In this document: piece after piece, positions 23,325-32,514 of the stretch
How positions within the stretch are numbered: position 1 is the stretch's first letter
Layout of the letters: each line of letters begins with the position of its first letter
From: Streptomyces olivaceus
GTDB lineage: Bacteria > Actinomycetota > Actinomycetes > Streptomycetales > Streptomycetaceae
DNA: 43,409 bases
Assembly: GCF_000721235.1 (NCBI RefSeq)
Contig: NZ_JOFH01000042.1
Location: forward strand, 1-43,409
Reading direction: 5' to 3'
Notes under the pieces: model-generated
Databases searched by the model: none
Seen by the model: the letters and a program-made list of their open reading frames with translations, nothing else
Told to the model about the DNA's origin: nothing
Program-made: the position numbers and the translations under genes

Positions 23325-23723
23325 ATGCAGGCATACACGATCGGCCAGGCGGCCCGGCTGCTCGGCGTGAGTCCGGACACGGCCCGACGGTGGGCGGACG
23401 CGGGCCGGATGGCGACCCACCGGGACGAGGGCGGCAGGCGGCTCATCGACGGGAAGGACCTCGCCGCCTTCTCCGTGGAACTGGCCCAGGGCGGCGCGGG
23501 CGGCGAGGAGGGCGCGTCCTACACGTCGGTGCGCAACGCCTTCCCCGGCATCGTCACCGCGATCAAGCTCGGTGACGTGGCGGCACAGGTCGAGATCCAG
23601 GCCGGCCCGCACCGGCTGGTGTCGCTGTTGACCCGGGAGGCGGTGGAGGAACTGTCCCTGGAGGTGGGGATGGAGGCCACCGCCCGCGTGAAGTCCACGA
23701 ACGTGCACATCGACCGGCCGTGA
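23325..23723 (+). CDS. HTH-Mop molybdate-responsive protein
   Basis: A 132-residue two-domain protein. Residues 1-50 form a MerR/excisionase-type HTH (YTIGQAARLLGVSPDTARRWADAGRM). Residues 65-130 form a Mop/TOBE molybdate-binding domain (SVRNAFPGIVTAIKLGDVAAQVEI..SLEVGMEATARVKSTNVHI). It is a likely molybdate-sensing regulator or storage protein for the mod genes downstream. There is little space between a TATCTT element and the ATG at 23325, suggesting a short leader. Confidence 0.9.
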   Translation: MQAYTIGQAARLLGVSPDTARRWADAGRMATHRDEGGRRLIDGKDLAAFSVELAQGGAGGEEGASYTSVRNAFPGIVTAIKLGDVAAQVEIQAGPHRLVSLLTREAVEELSLEVGMEATARVKSTNVHIDRP

Positions 23724-23734
23724 GCCCGCTTGCC

Positions 23735-23822
23735 CGACCGCTGCCCCGCCACTGCCCGCTACTGACCGCCACTGCCTGCTGCTGACCGGTGCCGACCGCA
23801 GCTGACCGCTGTTGACCGCAGC
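23735..23822. repeat. Degenerate CTGACCGC-type repeat tract
   Basis: The convergent gap contains many imperfect copies of CTGACCGC, GCCACTGCC and GACCGCAGC. It looks like slippage-derived simple sequence. No terminator hairpin stands out. Confidence 0.55.
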
Positions 23823-24313
23823 TACCCCGCCGCGGTCGGCACCGGAGGACGGCCGTCCACCCGGACCACCTCGACGCCGCTGACGTACCGCGCCCCGCAG
23901 CGGTCCTGCGGCAGCACCAGCTGGGACCCGGCACGGTCGAGCGGGGCGCCGTCGAGACTGGCCGCGAGGAGGACCGGGGCGCGGCCGAAGTCCGGGTCGA
24001 TCTCCGCCCAGGACAGCAGTGCGTAGTGGCCGTCGGCGCCGCTGACGGCGATCAGGAAGCGCAGCCGCTCCTTGCGCCGGCGCGGGTCGAAGTCGGGGAC
24101 GGCGTCGGTGAGGACGTCGTACAGCAGGGGGCCGGTGAAGCGGTGGTGCCGGACGCCGCTGGTGGCGCACTCGAAGGCGACCTGCGCCGTGTGCTGGGGC
24201 CAGGCCAGGAGGTCGGAGACCTTCAGCCGGGCCGGGCGGCGCAGGTCGCCGGTGATGACCATCTCCGCCGTCGGTGCGGCGGCCGGACCGGCGTTCGCGA
24301 GGGACTGGCTCAC
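23822..24313 (-). CDS. Small molybdopterin-dependent oxidoreductase (sulfite-oxidase fold)
   Basis: A 163-residue protein matching the molybdenum-cofactor-binding (Oxidored_molyb) domain. Cys49 in VAFECATSGVRHHRFTGPLLYDVL is at the position of the Mo-ligating cysteine. It lacks the dimerisation domain, haem domain and export signal of full sulfite oxidases, so the substrate is unknown. The GTG at 24313 has an outstanding GGGAGGAGGT site. It is divergent from modA, and the Mo-related neighbours support Mo use. Confidence 0.85.
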   Translation of the reverse strand: MSQSLANAGPAAAPTAEMVITGDLRRPARLKVSDLLAWPQHTAQVAFECATSGVRHHRFTGPLLYDVLTDAVPDFDPRRRKERLRFLIAVSGADGHYALLSWAEIDPDFGRAPVLLAASLDGAPLDRAGSQLVLPQDRCGARYVSGVEVVRVDGRPPVPTAAG

Positions 24314-24499
24314 GGCTCTCACCTCCTCCCTGACGGTACCCGGCACGGCATCCCGTACAAACGCACATGCCAGGACGAAGATCTCCTGCGACCGCTCATG
24401 CGAAGAGACAGGTGACTTTCAGCTTGCACCTGCGGCACTATCATCGGGTTGACGCGGGTCCGTTCGGGCCCGAGGCAGGACCGAGGGAGTGGACCCGTG

Positions 24500-25333
24500 A
24501 TGACCCGTTCCGCGCGCCGGACCCGGCGGACGTCTCAGCTGGCCGGGGCGGGGGTCGCGGCGCTGCTGGCGCTGAGCGCCTGCTCGTCCTCCGACTCCGG
24601 CTCCGACGCCGGATCGGGTTCCGACACCGGTTCCGGTTCCGGCGGCTCGGACAAGGTGTCCGGGACCGTGAACGTCTTCGCCGCCGCCTCGCTGACGGAG
24701 AGCTTCACCGAGCTGGGCAAGACCTTCGAGAAGGAGCACCCGGGCACCAAGGTCGTCTTCAACTTCGGCGGCAGCGACTCGCTCGCCGCCGGGATCACCG
24801 GCGGGGCGCCCGCCGACGTCTTCGCGTCCGCCAGCCCGAAGACGATGAAGGTCGTCACGGACGCCGACGCCGCCGCCGGGACACCCGCCACCTTCGTGCG
24901 CAACCGCCTGGAGATCGCCACCCTGCCCGGCAACCCGGACGGCGTCTCCTCGCTCAAGGACCTCACCGGGGACGATCTGAAGGTCGTCCTGTGCGACAAG
25001 ACCGTGCCGTGCGGCGCCGCCGCCCAGAAGGCGCTGACCGCCGCCGACCTGAAGCTCACCCCGGTCTCCTACGAGGAGGACGTGAAGTCGGCGCTGAACA
25101 AGGTGGTGCTGAAGGAGGCGGACGCGGCGGTCGTGTACAAGACCGACGTGCAGGCCGCGGGTGACAAGGTGGAGGGCGTGGAGTTCCCCGAGTCGGCGAA
25201 GGCCGTCAACGACTATCCGATCACCCTGCTCAAGGACGCGCCCAACTCCGCGGCGGGCAAGGCGTTCATGGAGCTGGTGCGGTCCGCCGAGGGTCAGAAG
25301 GTGCTGACCGGGGCCGGGTTCACGGCGCCGTGA
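24500..25333 (+). CDS. modA: Molybdate ABC transporter substrate-binding lipoprotein
   Basis: A 277-residue lipoprotein. The lipobox LSAC places the acylated Cys near residue 28, followed by a Ser/Gly/Asp-rich spacer and the ModA core (VNVFAAASLTESFTELGKTFEKEHPGTKVVFNFGGSD), with GAPADVFASAS and AVVYKTDV. It binds molybdate or tungstate outside the membrane. A GTG one codon upstream (24497) is an equally possible start because GGGAG lies 7 nt before it. It overlaps modB (GTGA). Confidence 0.95.
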   Translation: MTRSARRTRRTSQLAGAGVAALLALSACSSSDSGSDAGSGSDTGSGSGGSDKVSGTVNVFAAASLTESFTELGKTFEKEHPGTKVVFNFGGSDSLAAGITGGAPADVFASASPKTMKVVTDADAAAGTPATFVRNRLEIATLPGNPDGVSSLKDLTGDDLKVVLCDKTVPCGAAAQKALTAADLKLTPVSYEEDVKSALNKVVLKEADAAVVYKTDVQAAGDKVEGVEFPESAKAVNDYPITLLKDAPNSAAGKAFMELVRSAEGQKVLTGAGFTAP

Positions 25334-26205
25334 CCCCGCCGACCCCGCCGCGCAAGGGCGGTGCCGCGGTCGGCCCCGCGGTCGGTCCCGCTGCGGGCGG
25401 ACGGCCGCGGCGTCGCCGTGCCGCCCGGGGCGGGGCCCCGCTGCCGCTGCTCGTGCCGGCGCTGATCGGGCTGGCGTTCCTCGTACTGCCGCTGGTCGCC
25501 CTGCTGATCCGGGCGCCCTGGGCGAGCATGCCCGAGCTGCTGACCAGTACCGAGGTGTGGCAGGCCCTGCGGCTCTCGCTGATCTGCGCCACGGCGGCGA
25601 CCCTGGTGAGCATGGTGATCGGCGTGCCGCTGGCCTGGCTCCTTGCCCGGGTGGAGTTCCCGGGACGGGGACTCGTGCGGGCCCTGGTGACACTGCCGCT
25701 GGTGCTGCCGCCGGTGGTGGGCGGTGTCGCCCTGCTCATGGCGCTGGGCCGCAACGGCGTCGTCGGGCAGTGGCTGGACACCTGGTTCGGGATCACGCTG
25801 CCGTTCACCACCGCCGGCGTGATCCTCGCGGAGGCGTTCGTGGCGATGCCGTTCCTCGTCATCAGCGTCGAGGGCACCCTGCGCGCCGCCGACCCCCGCT
25901 ATGAGGAGGCGGCCACCACGCTCGGCGCCTCCCGCTTCACCGCCTTCCGCCGGGTCACGCTGCCGCTGATCGCGCCCGGGATCGCCGCGGGTGCCGTGCT
26001 GGCCTGGGCGCGGGCGCTCGGCGAGTTCGGGGCGACGATCACCTTCGCGGGCAACTTCCCGGGCCGGACCCAGACCATGCCGCTGGCGGTCTACCTCGCC
26101 CTGCAGAGCGACCCGGAGGCCGCCATCGCCCTCAGCCTGGTGCTCCTGGCCGTGTCCGTCGCCGTACTCGCCGGACTGCGCGACCGCTGGATGACCGCCT
26201 CATGA
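25330..26205 (+). CDS. modB: Molybdate ABC transporter permease
   Basis: A 291-residue permease with five or six membrane helices. The cytoplasmic EAA loop (YEEAATTLGASRFTAFRRVTLPLIAPG) is the ATPase contact. The N-terminal ~35 residues are a basic Gly/Pro/Arg tail. The GTG at 25330 overlaps modA's stop, and the gene's own stop overlaps modC's start. Confidence 0.95.
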   Translation: MTPPTPPRKGGAAVGPAVGPAAGGRPRRRRAARGGAPLPLLVPALIGLAFLVLPLVALLIRAPWASMPELLTSTEVWQALRLSLICATAATLVSMVIGVPLAWLLARVEFPGRGLVRALVTLPLVLPPVVGGVALLMALGRNGVVGQWLDTWFGITLPFTTAGVILAEAFVAMPFLVISVEGTLRAADPRYEEAATTLGASRFTAFRRVTLPLIAPGIAAGAVLAWARALGEFGATITFAGNFPGRTQTMPLAVYLALQSDPEAAIALSLVLLAVSVAVLAGLRDRWMTAS

Positions 26206-27368
26206 CCGAGAACACCGCGAACACCGCGAACACCGAGTCCAGCGAGTCCAGCGAGTCCAGCGAGTCCACCGAGGACGCCGGGACCACCGAGAAGACCGAG
26301 GCCATCGAGAAGACCGAAGGCACCGCCGCCGACGGGCTCGACGCGCGGCTCGTCGTCGAGCGCGGGGCCTTCCGGCTCGACGTGGCGCTGACGGCCGCGC
26401 CCGGTGACGTCGTCGCGCTGCTCGGCCCCAACGGCGCGGGCAAGACCACGGCCCTGCGCGCCCTCGCCGGCCTCGTCCCGCTCTCGGACGGTCATCTGCG
26501 ACTCGACGGTGCGGAGTTGGACCGTACGCCGCCCGAGGCCCGGCCGGTCGGCGTGGTCTTCCAGGACTACCTGCTCTTCCCCCACCTGACCGCGCTGGAC
26601 AACGTGGCCTTCGGGCCGCGCTGCCAGGGCGTGTCCAAGGCGCAGGCCCGGGCGCAGGCCGCCGGGTGGCTGGAGCGGCTGGGACTCGCCGAGCACGCCG
26701 GTGCCAAGCCGCGCCGGCTCTCCGGCGGCCAGGCCCAGCGCGTCGCCCTCGCCCGCGCCCTGGCCACCCGGCCCCGGCTGCTGCTCCTGGACGAGCCGCT
26801 CGCGGCCCTCGACGCCCGCACCCGCCTGGACGTCCGTGCCCAACTCCGGCACCATCTGGCCGACTTCGAGGCCGTCGCCGTACTCGTCACGCACGACCCG
26901 CTGGACGCCATGGTCCTCGCCGACCACCTCGTCGTCGTGGAGGACGGCCGCGTCGTCCAGGAGGGCGCCCCCTCCCACATCGCCCGCCGTCCGCGCACGG
27001 ACTACATCGCCCACCTGGTGGGCCTCAACCTCTACCGGGGGCGGGCCGAGGGCCACACCGTACGGCTCGACGGCGGGGCCGCGATCACGGCCGACGAGGA
27101 GCTGACCGGGCCGGCGTTCGTCGCCTTCCCGCCCAGCGCGGTCACCCTGCACCGGGAGCGGCCCACCGGCGCCAGCGCCCGCAACCTCTGGCGCTGCGAG
27201 GTGGCCGGCCTGGAGACCCACGGCGACCGGATCCGCGCCGACCTCGCCGGCGAACTCCCGCTCGCCGCCGACCTGACGACGGTCGCCGCCGCCGAACTCG
27301 GCCTCCATCCCGGGGTCACCGTCTGGGCCACGGTCAAGGCGACCCAGACCCATGCCTACCGGGACTGA
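26202..27368 (+). CDS. modC: Molybdate ABC transporter ATP-binding protein
   Basis: A 388-residue ATPase. Walker A is GPNGAGKTT at 75-83, the signature LSGGQAQRVALARAL follows, Walker B is LLLLDEPLAALD, and the H-loop THDPLDA. The C-terminal ~75 residues form a TOBE/Mop regulatory domain (RNLWRCEVAGLETHGDRIRADL). Unusually, residues 1-45 are a low-complexity acidic Ser/Thr/Glu extension (NTANTESSESSESSEST) encoded by short DNA repeats and absent from typical ModC. It powers molybdate uptake for cofactor enzymes such as the nearby Mo oxidoreductase. Confidence 0.95.
   Translation: MTENTANTANTESSESSESSESTEDAGTTEKTEAIEKTEGTAADGLDARLVVERGAFRLDVALTAAPGDVVALLGPNGAGKTTALRALAGLVPLSDGHLRLDGAELDRTPPEARPVGVVFQDYLLFPHLTALDNVAFGPRCQGVSKAQARAQAAGWLERLGLAEHAGAKPRRLSGGQAQRVALARALATRPRLLLLDEPLAALDARTRLDVRAQLRHHLADFEAVAVLVTHDPLDAMVLADHLVVVEDGRVVQEGAPSHIARRPRTDYIAHLVGLNLYRGRAEGHTVRLDGGAAITADEELTGPAFVAFPPSAVTLHRERPTGASARNLWRCEVAGLETHGDRIRADLAGELPLAADLTTVAAAELGLHPGVTVWATVKATQTHAYRD
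26216..26271. repeat. 9-bp coding repeats at modC start
   Basis: CGCGAACAC-type units are followed by four AGTCCAGCG units; both are 9 bp and in frame. They encode the Asn-Thr and Ser-Ser-Glu repeats of the ModC extension. Confidence 0.75.
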
Positions 27369-27372
27369 CCGA

Positions 27373-27429
27373 GGACCGCGGGGAGACCGCGGGGGGGAGA
27401 GACCGCGGGGGGGGAGAGACCGCGGGGAG
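27373..27429. repeat. GAGACCGCGGGG simple repeats
   Basis: About four imperfect GAGACCGCGGGG(GGGG) units fill the gap between the convergent modC and ABC permease genes. The poly-G runs make this a likely variable site. Confidence 0.7.
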
Positions 27430-27435
27430 CACCCG

Positions 27436-28220
27436 TCACTTCCGGCCGCCGTCGAAGACCGACCGCGACCAGAAGTAGCCGAGCGCGCAGAGCGCCAGGC
27501 ACCAGGCGGGCGCGAGCCACCCGTTGGCGCCGATCTCCGTGCCGAGGAGCAGGCCGCGCAGGGTCTCGACGGCGGGCGTGAAGGGCTGGTACTCGGCGAC
27601 CGGCTGGAACCAGCCCGGCATGGCGTCGATGGGCACGAAGGTGCTGGAGATCAGCGGCAGGAAGATCAGCGGCAGCGCGTTGTTGCCGGCCGCCTCGGCG
27701 TTCGGGCTGACCAGGCCCATGCCGACGGCGACCCAGGTGAGCGCCGTGGCGAACAGCGCGAGCAGTCCGAAGGCCGCGAGCCACTCCAGGGCGGTGGCGT
27801 CCGTGGAGCGGAAACGGATCGCGGCGGCCACGGCACCGACGAGGACGACACTGGCGACCGACTGCAGCACGCTTCCGACCACGTGCCCGGCCAGCACGGA
27901 ACCGCGGTGGATGGGCATGGTGCCGAAGCGGGCGACGATGCCCTCGGTCATGTCGTTGGAGACGGAGACCGCGGTGCCGACCGTGGTGCTGCCGATGGTC
28001 ATGAGCAGCAGGCCCGGTACGAGGTAGGCGATGTAGGCGGAGCGGTCCGCGCCGCCGCCCATGCCCGCGCTCATCGTGTCGCCGAAGACGTAGACGAAGA
28101 GCAGCAACAGCATGATCGGGGTGAGCAGCAGGTTCAGGGTGAGGGAGGGGTAGCGGCGCGCGTGCAGGAGGTTGCGGCGCAGCATCGTGGAGGAGTTGCG
28201 TGCGGCGAGGGTGAGGCTGC

Positions 28221-28224
<4 letters not shown>
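27436..28224 (-). CDS. ABC-2 type transporter permease (DrrB-like)
   Basis: A 262-residue permease with six hydrophobic segments and the ABC-2 family pattern (PLIFLPLISSTFVPIDAMPGWFQPVAEYQPFTPAVETLRGLLLG). It pairs with the DrrA-like ATPase whose stop overlaps its ATG (ATGA). Drr-type pairs export drugs such as daunorubicin; the substrate here is unknown. Confidence 0.9.
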
Positions 28225-29246
<1,022 letters not shown>

Positions 29247-29328
29247 GGCGCCCTCCCGTTCGACGAGTGAGGTGAGCGGGTGTCGTGGTACAGCGGGTGA
29301 AGTGAACGGACCAGTTGCGCGCGGGCGT

Positions 29329-30171
29329 TCAGGCGCGGGCGCGGCGGACGTCGACGTTGCCGTACCGGGTGCGCGCGCGGATCCGCACGGTCTCCTCGGC
29401 CTCCTCGGGGCCGCCGGACGCGGCGAGTTCGTTGCGGACCTGCCCGCCGCCGGAGCTGACGTCGAGCCAGGCGGCCGTGCCCGCGCGGACACCGACCTCG
29501 ATGGCGCCGTAGGAGGTCTCCAGGCGGACCTCGCCGCGGGCCACCTCGTCCACCCGCAGCGTGCCGTGCGCGGTGGTGGCCGTGAGCGAGCCCTCGGCGC
29601 GGGCGATCCCGATGTCCCCGTTGGCGTGCTGCACCCGCAGGTCGCCCAGGGCGGCGCCCACGGTCGTGGAACCGTGCGAGTTCTTGAGGACGGCCGGGCC
29701 GCCGACGGTGCCGACGCGCACGCTGCCGGAGCTGGTGGTGATCTCGGCGCCGCCCTCGACCCGGTCAACCGTGACCGAGCCGTGGGAGGCGGTGAGGTGC
29801 AGCGGGCCGGTCGTGTCCAGGCGGACGTCGCCGCCCGACGTCTTGACCCGCACCTCGCCGAGCCGGCCCTCGCCGAGGACCTGGGTCCAGGAGCCGTCCG
29901 TGTCGACGCGCGAACCCGTGGGCAGCTCCACCGTCACGTCGACGGCCCCGGAGGGTCCGATGAAGCGGCGCTCCCTGGTGCTGATGGTCAGGACGCCGCT
30001 CGCGTACGCGACCTCGGTCTGCTCGGCGGCCCGCACGTCCTTGTCCCGCTTCGGGTCGCCGGGCCGCACCTCGACGACCGTGTCGCTCCGGTCGCTCGCG
30101 GTGAACCGGACGGAACCGGCGCCCACGTGGGCGGTGACGGCGATCGGTTCGGGAGTGTCGTAAGAAGGCAT
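29329..30171 (-). CDS. DUF4097 beta-repeat protein
   Basis: A 280-residue protein built of repeated short strands (VRVKTSGGDVRLDTTGPLHL, VTVDRVEGGAEITTSSGSVR and others), the DUF4097 solenoid-like pattern often called a putative adhesin. No signal peptide or membrane helix is seen, so it appears cytoplasmic. Genes of this type often sit beside ABC-2 exporters and small regulators in actinobacteria. The ATG at 30171 is used. Role unknown. Confidence 0.85.
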   Translation of the reverse strand: MPSYDTPEPIAVTAHVGAGSVRFTASDRSDTVVEVRPGDPKRDKDVRAAEQTEVAYASGVLTISTRERRFIGPSGAVDVTVELPTGSRVDTDGSWTQVLGEGRLGEVRVKTSGGDVRLDTTGPLHLTASHGSVTVDRVEGGAEITTSSGSVRVGTVGGPAVLKNSHGSTTVGAALGDLRVQHANGDIGIARAEGSLTATTAHGTLRVDEVARGEVRLETSYGAIEVGVRAGTAAWLDVSSGGGQVRNELAASGGPEEAEETVRIRARTRYGNVDVRRARA

Positions 30172-30270
30172 GGCTGTACCGTCCTCGTGAGTCCTGGGAG
30201 CGTCCCCGCTGGTGGGACGTGGTGTGGAGGGTGGTGCTGTGCTCGACTGCCCGGGGCGGGCGGGGCGCCG

Positions 30271-30792
30271 CTAGCGCACCCAGCCCGTGAAGCTCTGGCC
30301 GACGGTGCGGACCTTCCCCGTCGTGCGCGGTGCGCCGCCGCCGTCGACCGCGGTCGACACGGCCCGCACCAGCCACGCGTTGACCGACAGGCCCTCGCTG
30401 TTCGCCGCCTCCTCGGCGCGCGCCTTCAGCTGGGCCGGCAGACGCAGGCTGACCCGGGCGGCGCCGCCTTCGTCGCCGTCGGCGGGGGCCTGCGTCGTCG
30501 GCACCCCGGCGGGCGGGGCGGCCGGCACCGCGGGTTCGCCGGCGTCGGCCGGTGGCGGGGTCACCACGAAGTCGGGGTCGAGCCCGCGCAGCCGTACGTC
30601 GACCGAGCCGGGGGCGAGGTCGCGGGTGATCTCGTCCATCGCGGCGGAGAGCACGTTGAGCATGGCCAGCCGGGCGGCCGACTCCAGCGGCGCGATCAGC
30701 CGCTCGGCCAGCTCGCGGGCTTCGTCGCCACCGGCTTCGGCGGCCACCGCGAGGTCGCGGCGGAGGCTGTCGACATACGGGGTGAGGTCCAT
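30271..30792 (-). CDS. Ribbon-helix-helix regulator (HicB-like C-terminus)
   Basis: A 173-residue protein. Residues 1-75 are helical then beta (LAMLNVLSAAMDEITRDLAPGSVDVRLRG), a Pro/Ala linker spans 76-110, and residues 112-150 (ARVSLRLPAQLKARAEEAANSEGLSVNAWLVRAVSTAV) form a ribbon-helix-helix DNA-binding domain. It heads the operon with DUF4097 and the Drr-type exporter and probably represses it. The start ATG at 30792 lies inside the first TGACGTCA palindrome, so the mRNA may be leaderless. Despite the HicB-like label no HicA toxin is present. Confidence 0.85.
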   Translation of the reverse strand: MDLTPYVDSLRRDLAVAAEAGGDEARELAERLIAPLESAARLAMLNVLSAAMDEITRDLAPGSVDVRLRGLDPDFVVTPPPADAGEPAVPAAPPAGVPTTQAPADGDEGGAARVSLRLPAQLKARAEEAANSEGLSVNAWLVRAVSTAVDGGGAPRTTGKVRTVGQSFTGWVR

Positions 30793-30959
30793 GACGTCAT
30801 GGTGGCACCATCATGACGTCACCTGCAACCCTTTCAGTGCATCACATGACGTCAAAGCACCCCATCAGGGCGACCACCTGGGGAAACACGGGAAAGCAAG
30901 TCAGGCAGTTCGGTCGGGTGGAGCCAGTCGGGAGCGCCACCCGACGCCCCCTGACGTCA
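30792..30959. promoter_or_regulatory. Array of four TGACGTCA palindromes
   Basis: Exact TGACGTCA octamers occur at 30792-30799 (extended to CCATGACGTCATGG), 30814-30821, 30847-30854 and 30952-30959. The first three are 22 and 33 bp apart, whole multiples of 11, so they face the same side of the helix. TGGCGTCA and TGACGCC half-sites follow near 30963 and 30983. These are the likely operators of the adjacent RHH protein. Confidence 0.75.
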
Positions 30960-30998
30960 CTGTGGCGTCACCTGATGCCCCATGACGCCGTCGCGACA

Positions 30999-32354
30999 TC
31001 AGGCTGCTTCGAGGCGCGGTCCCGGCGGTCGCGTGACGGCCGTCCGGGGCTCCGGCTCCGCCCACCGTTTCGTGGTCCGCGCGTAGCCGTGGAGCACCGA
31101 GGCCATCGCGAGCAGCAGCAGCGGGCCGAACACCAGAGGATGGCGGGCCAGGTCCACCGACAGATAGCGGGACGCGGCCAGGACCGCGGCGAAGACGACC
31201 ACTCCGTGCGCGACCAGCCGGAGTCCCGCGCGGTCCCAGCCGCGGTCGAACGAGCGCAGCCCCGCCTCGACCGTGACGGCGAACACCACGCCGGCGACGA
31301 GGTCGATTCCGTAGTGGTAACCGAAACCCAGGGTCGCGGTGAGGGTGGCGACGAGCCAGAACGTGCCCGCGAAACGCAGAACGCGCGGCCCCTTCCGGGA
31401 ATGCAGGAAAATCACCGTGGCCCACGCCGTGTGCAGACTCGGCATGCAATTGCGGGGGGTGATCCCGTCGTACGTCCACGGCCTGGGCGGGCCGATCGGC
31501 GGGAGCGTGTCCGGCCACAGCGGGGCGATCGCCCACTGCTCACCGCCCGTGCCGAAGGCTCCGGCGCCGTAGGTGAAGATCGGCCCGACCACGGGGAAGA
31601 TCATGTAGATGCCCGGCCCGAGCAGGCCTATCAGCAGGAAGGTGCGCACCAGGTGGTGCTTCGGGAAGCGGCGCTCGGCGGACACGTGCCGCAGCTGGTA
31701 GAGGGCGACGACGACCGCGGCCACCGCGAGCTGCGCGTAGACCCAGTCGAGGAGATGGGCGCCGACCGGCCCCGACGCCCTGACCGCCCGGCCCACCAGC
31801 CAGGAGGGGTTGCCCAGCGCGTGGTCGGCGACGGCCACGTAGGGGTCGAGCACCGCGGGGTGGGCCTTGGCCGTGATCAGGAGCCAGGCGTCCCCCGTCT
31901 TGCGGCCGGCCACCAGCAGGAGACCCAGTCCCGCGCCCTTCAGCAGGAGGATCCGTTCGGCGCCGGTGCGGCGGGTGAGGGCCGTGACCGCACAGCCCAG
32001 GACCACCCACAGCGCCCCGTTGCCGAAGGCGTGTCCGCCGGTGACCGTGGCGTCCGCCAGCCACCGCACCAGGGCCACCGCGGCGTCGATGCCGAGGGCG
32101 GCGGCGAATGCGACGAACCGCTGCCGCCAGGTCAGCACCACCATCGTCAGCGCCAGCCCGGCGTACAGGAGCGGTCCCGACGCCGGGGCGAACACCACCT
32201 CTTTCGCCTGGTTGGTGATCGGCCCGGGTAGGCCGTAGCGCCGCGCGGCGACCTCCAGTGCGATGAGGAACCCGAGGGTCACCACCCCCGCCACGGCCCA
32301 GAGTCTGACCCGCGGCCGATGCCAACCTATTCGCGAAAGTATCGGTGAAGGCAT
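30999..32354 (-). CDS. PAP2-superfamily membrane protein (Aur1/Ipt1-like)
   Basis: A 451-residue polytopic membrane protein with about ten hydrophobic segments. Two PAP2 motifs are visible in the second half: MPSLHTAWA near residue 306 and GFGYHYGIDLVAG near 347, giving the catalytic His pair. This PSLH variant is typical of the inositolphosphotransferase-like branch. It likely handles lipid phosphates or transfers phospho-head-groups. The ATG at 32354 is chosen (GAGAT upstream); a TTG three codons earlier is possible. The gene is flanked by AT-richer DNA. Confidence 0.88.
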   Translation of the reverse strand: MPSPILSRIGWHRPRVRLWAVAGVVTLGFLIALEVAARRYGLPGPITNQAKEVVFAPASGPLLYAGLALTMVVLTWRQRFVAFAAALGIDAAVALVRWLADATVTGGHAFGNGALWVVLGCAVTALTRRTGAERILLLKGAGLGLLLVAGRKTGDAWLLITAKAHPAVLDPYVAVADHALGNPSWLVGRAVRASGPVGAHLLDWVYAQLAVAAVVVALYQLRHVSAERRFPKHHLVRTFLLIGLLGPGIYMIFPVVGPIFTYGAGAFGTGGEQWAIAPLWPDTLPPIGPPRPWTYDGITPRNCMPSLHTAWATVIFLHSRKGPRVLRFAGTFWLVATLTATLGFGYHYGIDLVAGVVFAVTVEAGLRSFDRGWDRAGLRLVAHGVVVFAAVLAASRYLSVDLARHPLVFGPLLLLAMASVLHGYARTTKRWAEPEPRTAVTRPPGPRLEAA

Positions 32355-32514
32355 GTATCTCAATCTTCATTCTTTTCGGCCGTTTTCAGCCGCTTTACCG
32401 ATCCAGCCGATTTAGCCGCTTTCAGGCGGATGATGACCTTTCGGTCAACGGGAATGTTGCCGTCCCGTCAGCCGGAGAAGACGAAAGAATTACGCCACGG
32501 GTTGCGACGCCCGG

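Noticed and set aside
24397..24499. Possible molybdenum-cofactor riboswitch before modA
   Set aside because: The short region has no visible multi-stem structure of that class; only small inverted repeats were seen.
30271..30792. HicB-like gene as half of a toxin-antitoxin system
   Set aside because: No HicA-like small toxin adjoins it; the operon is DUF4097 plus an ABC exporter, so a regulator role fits better.
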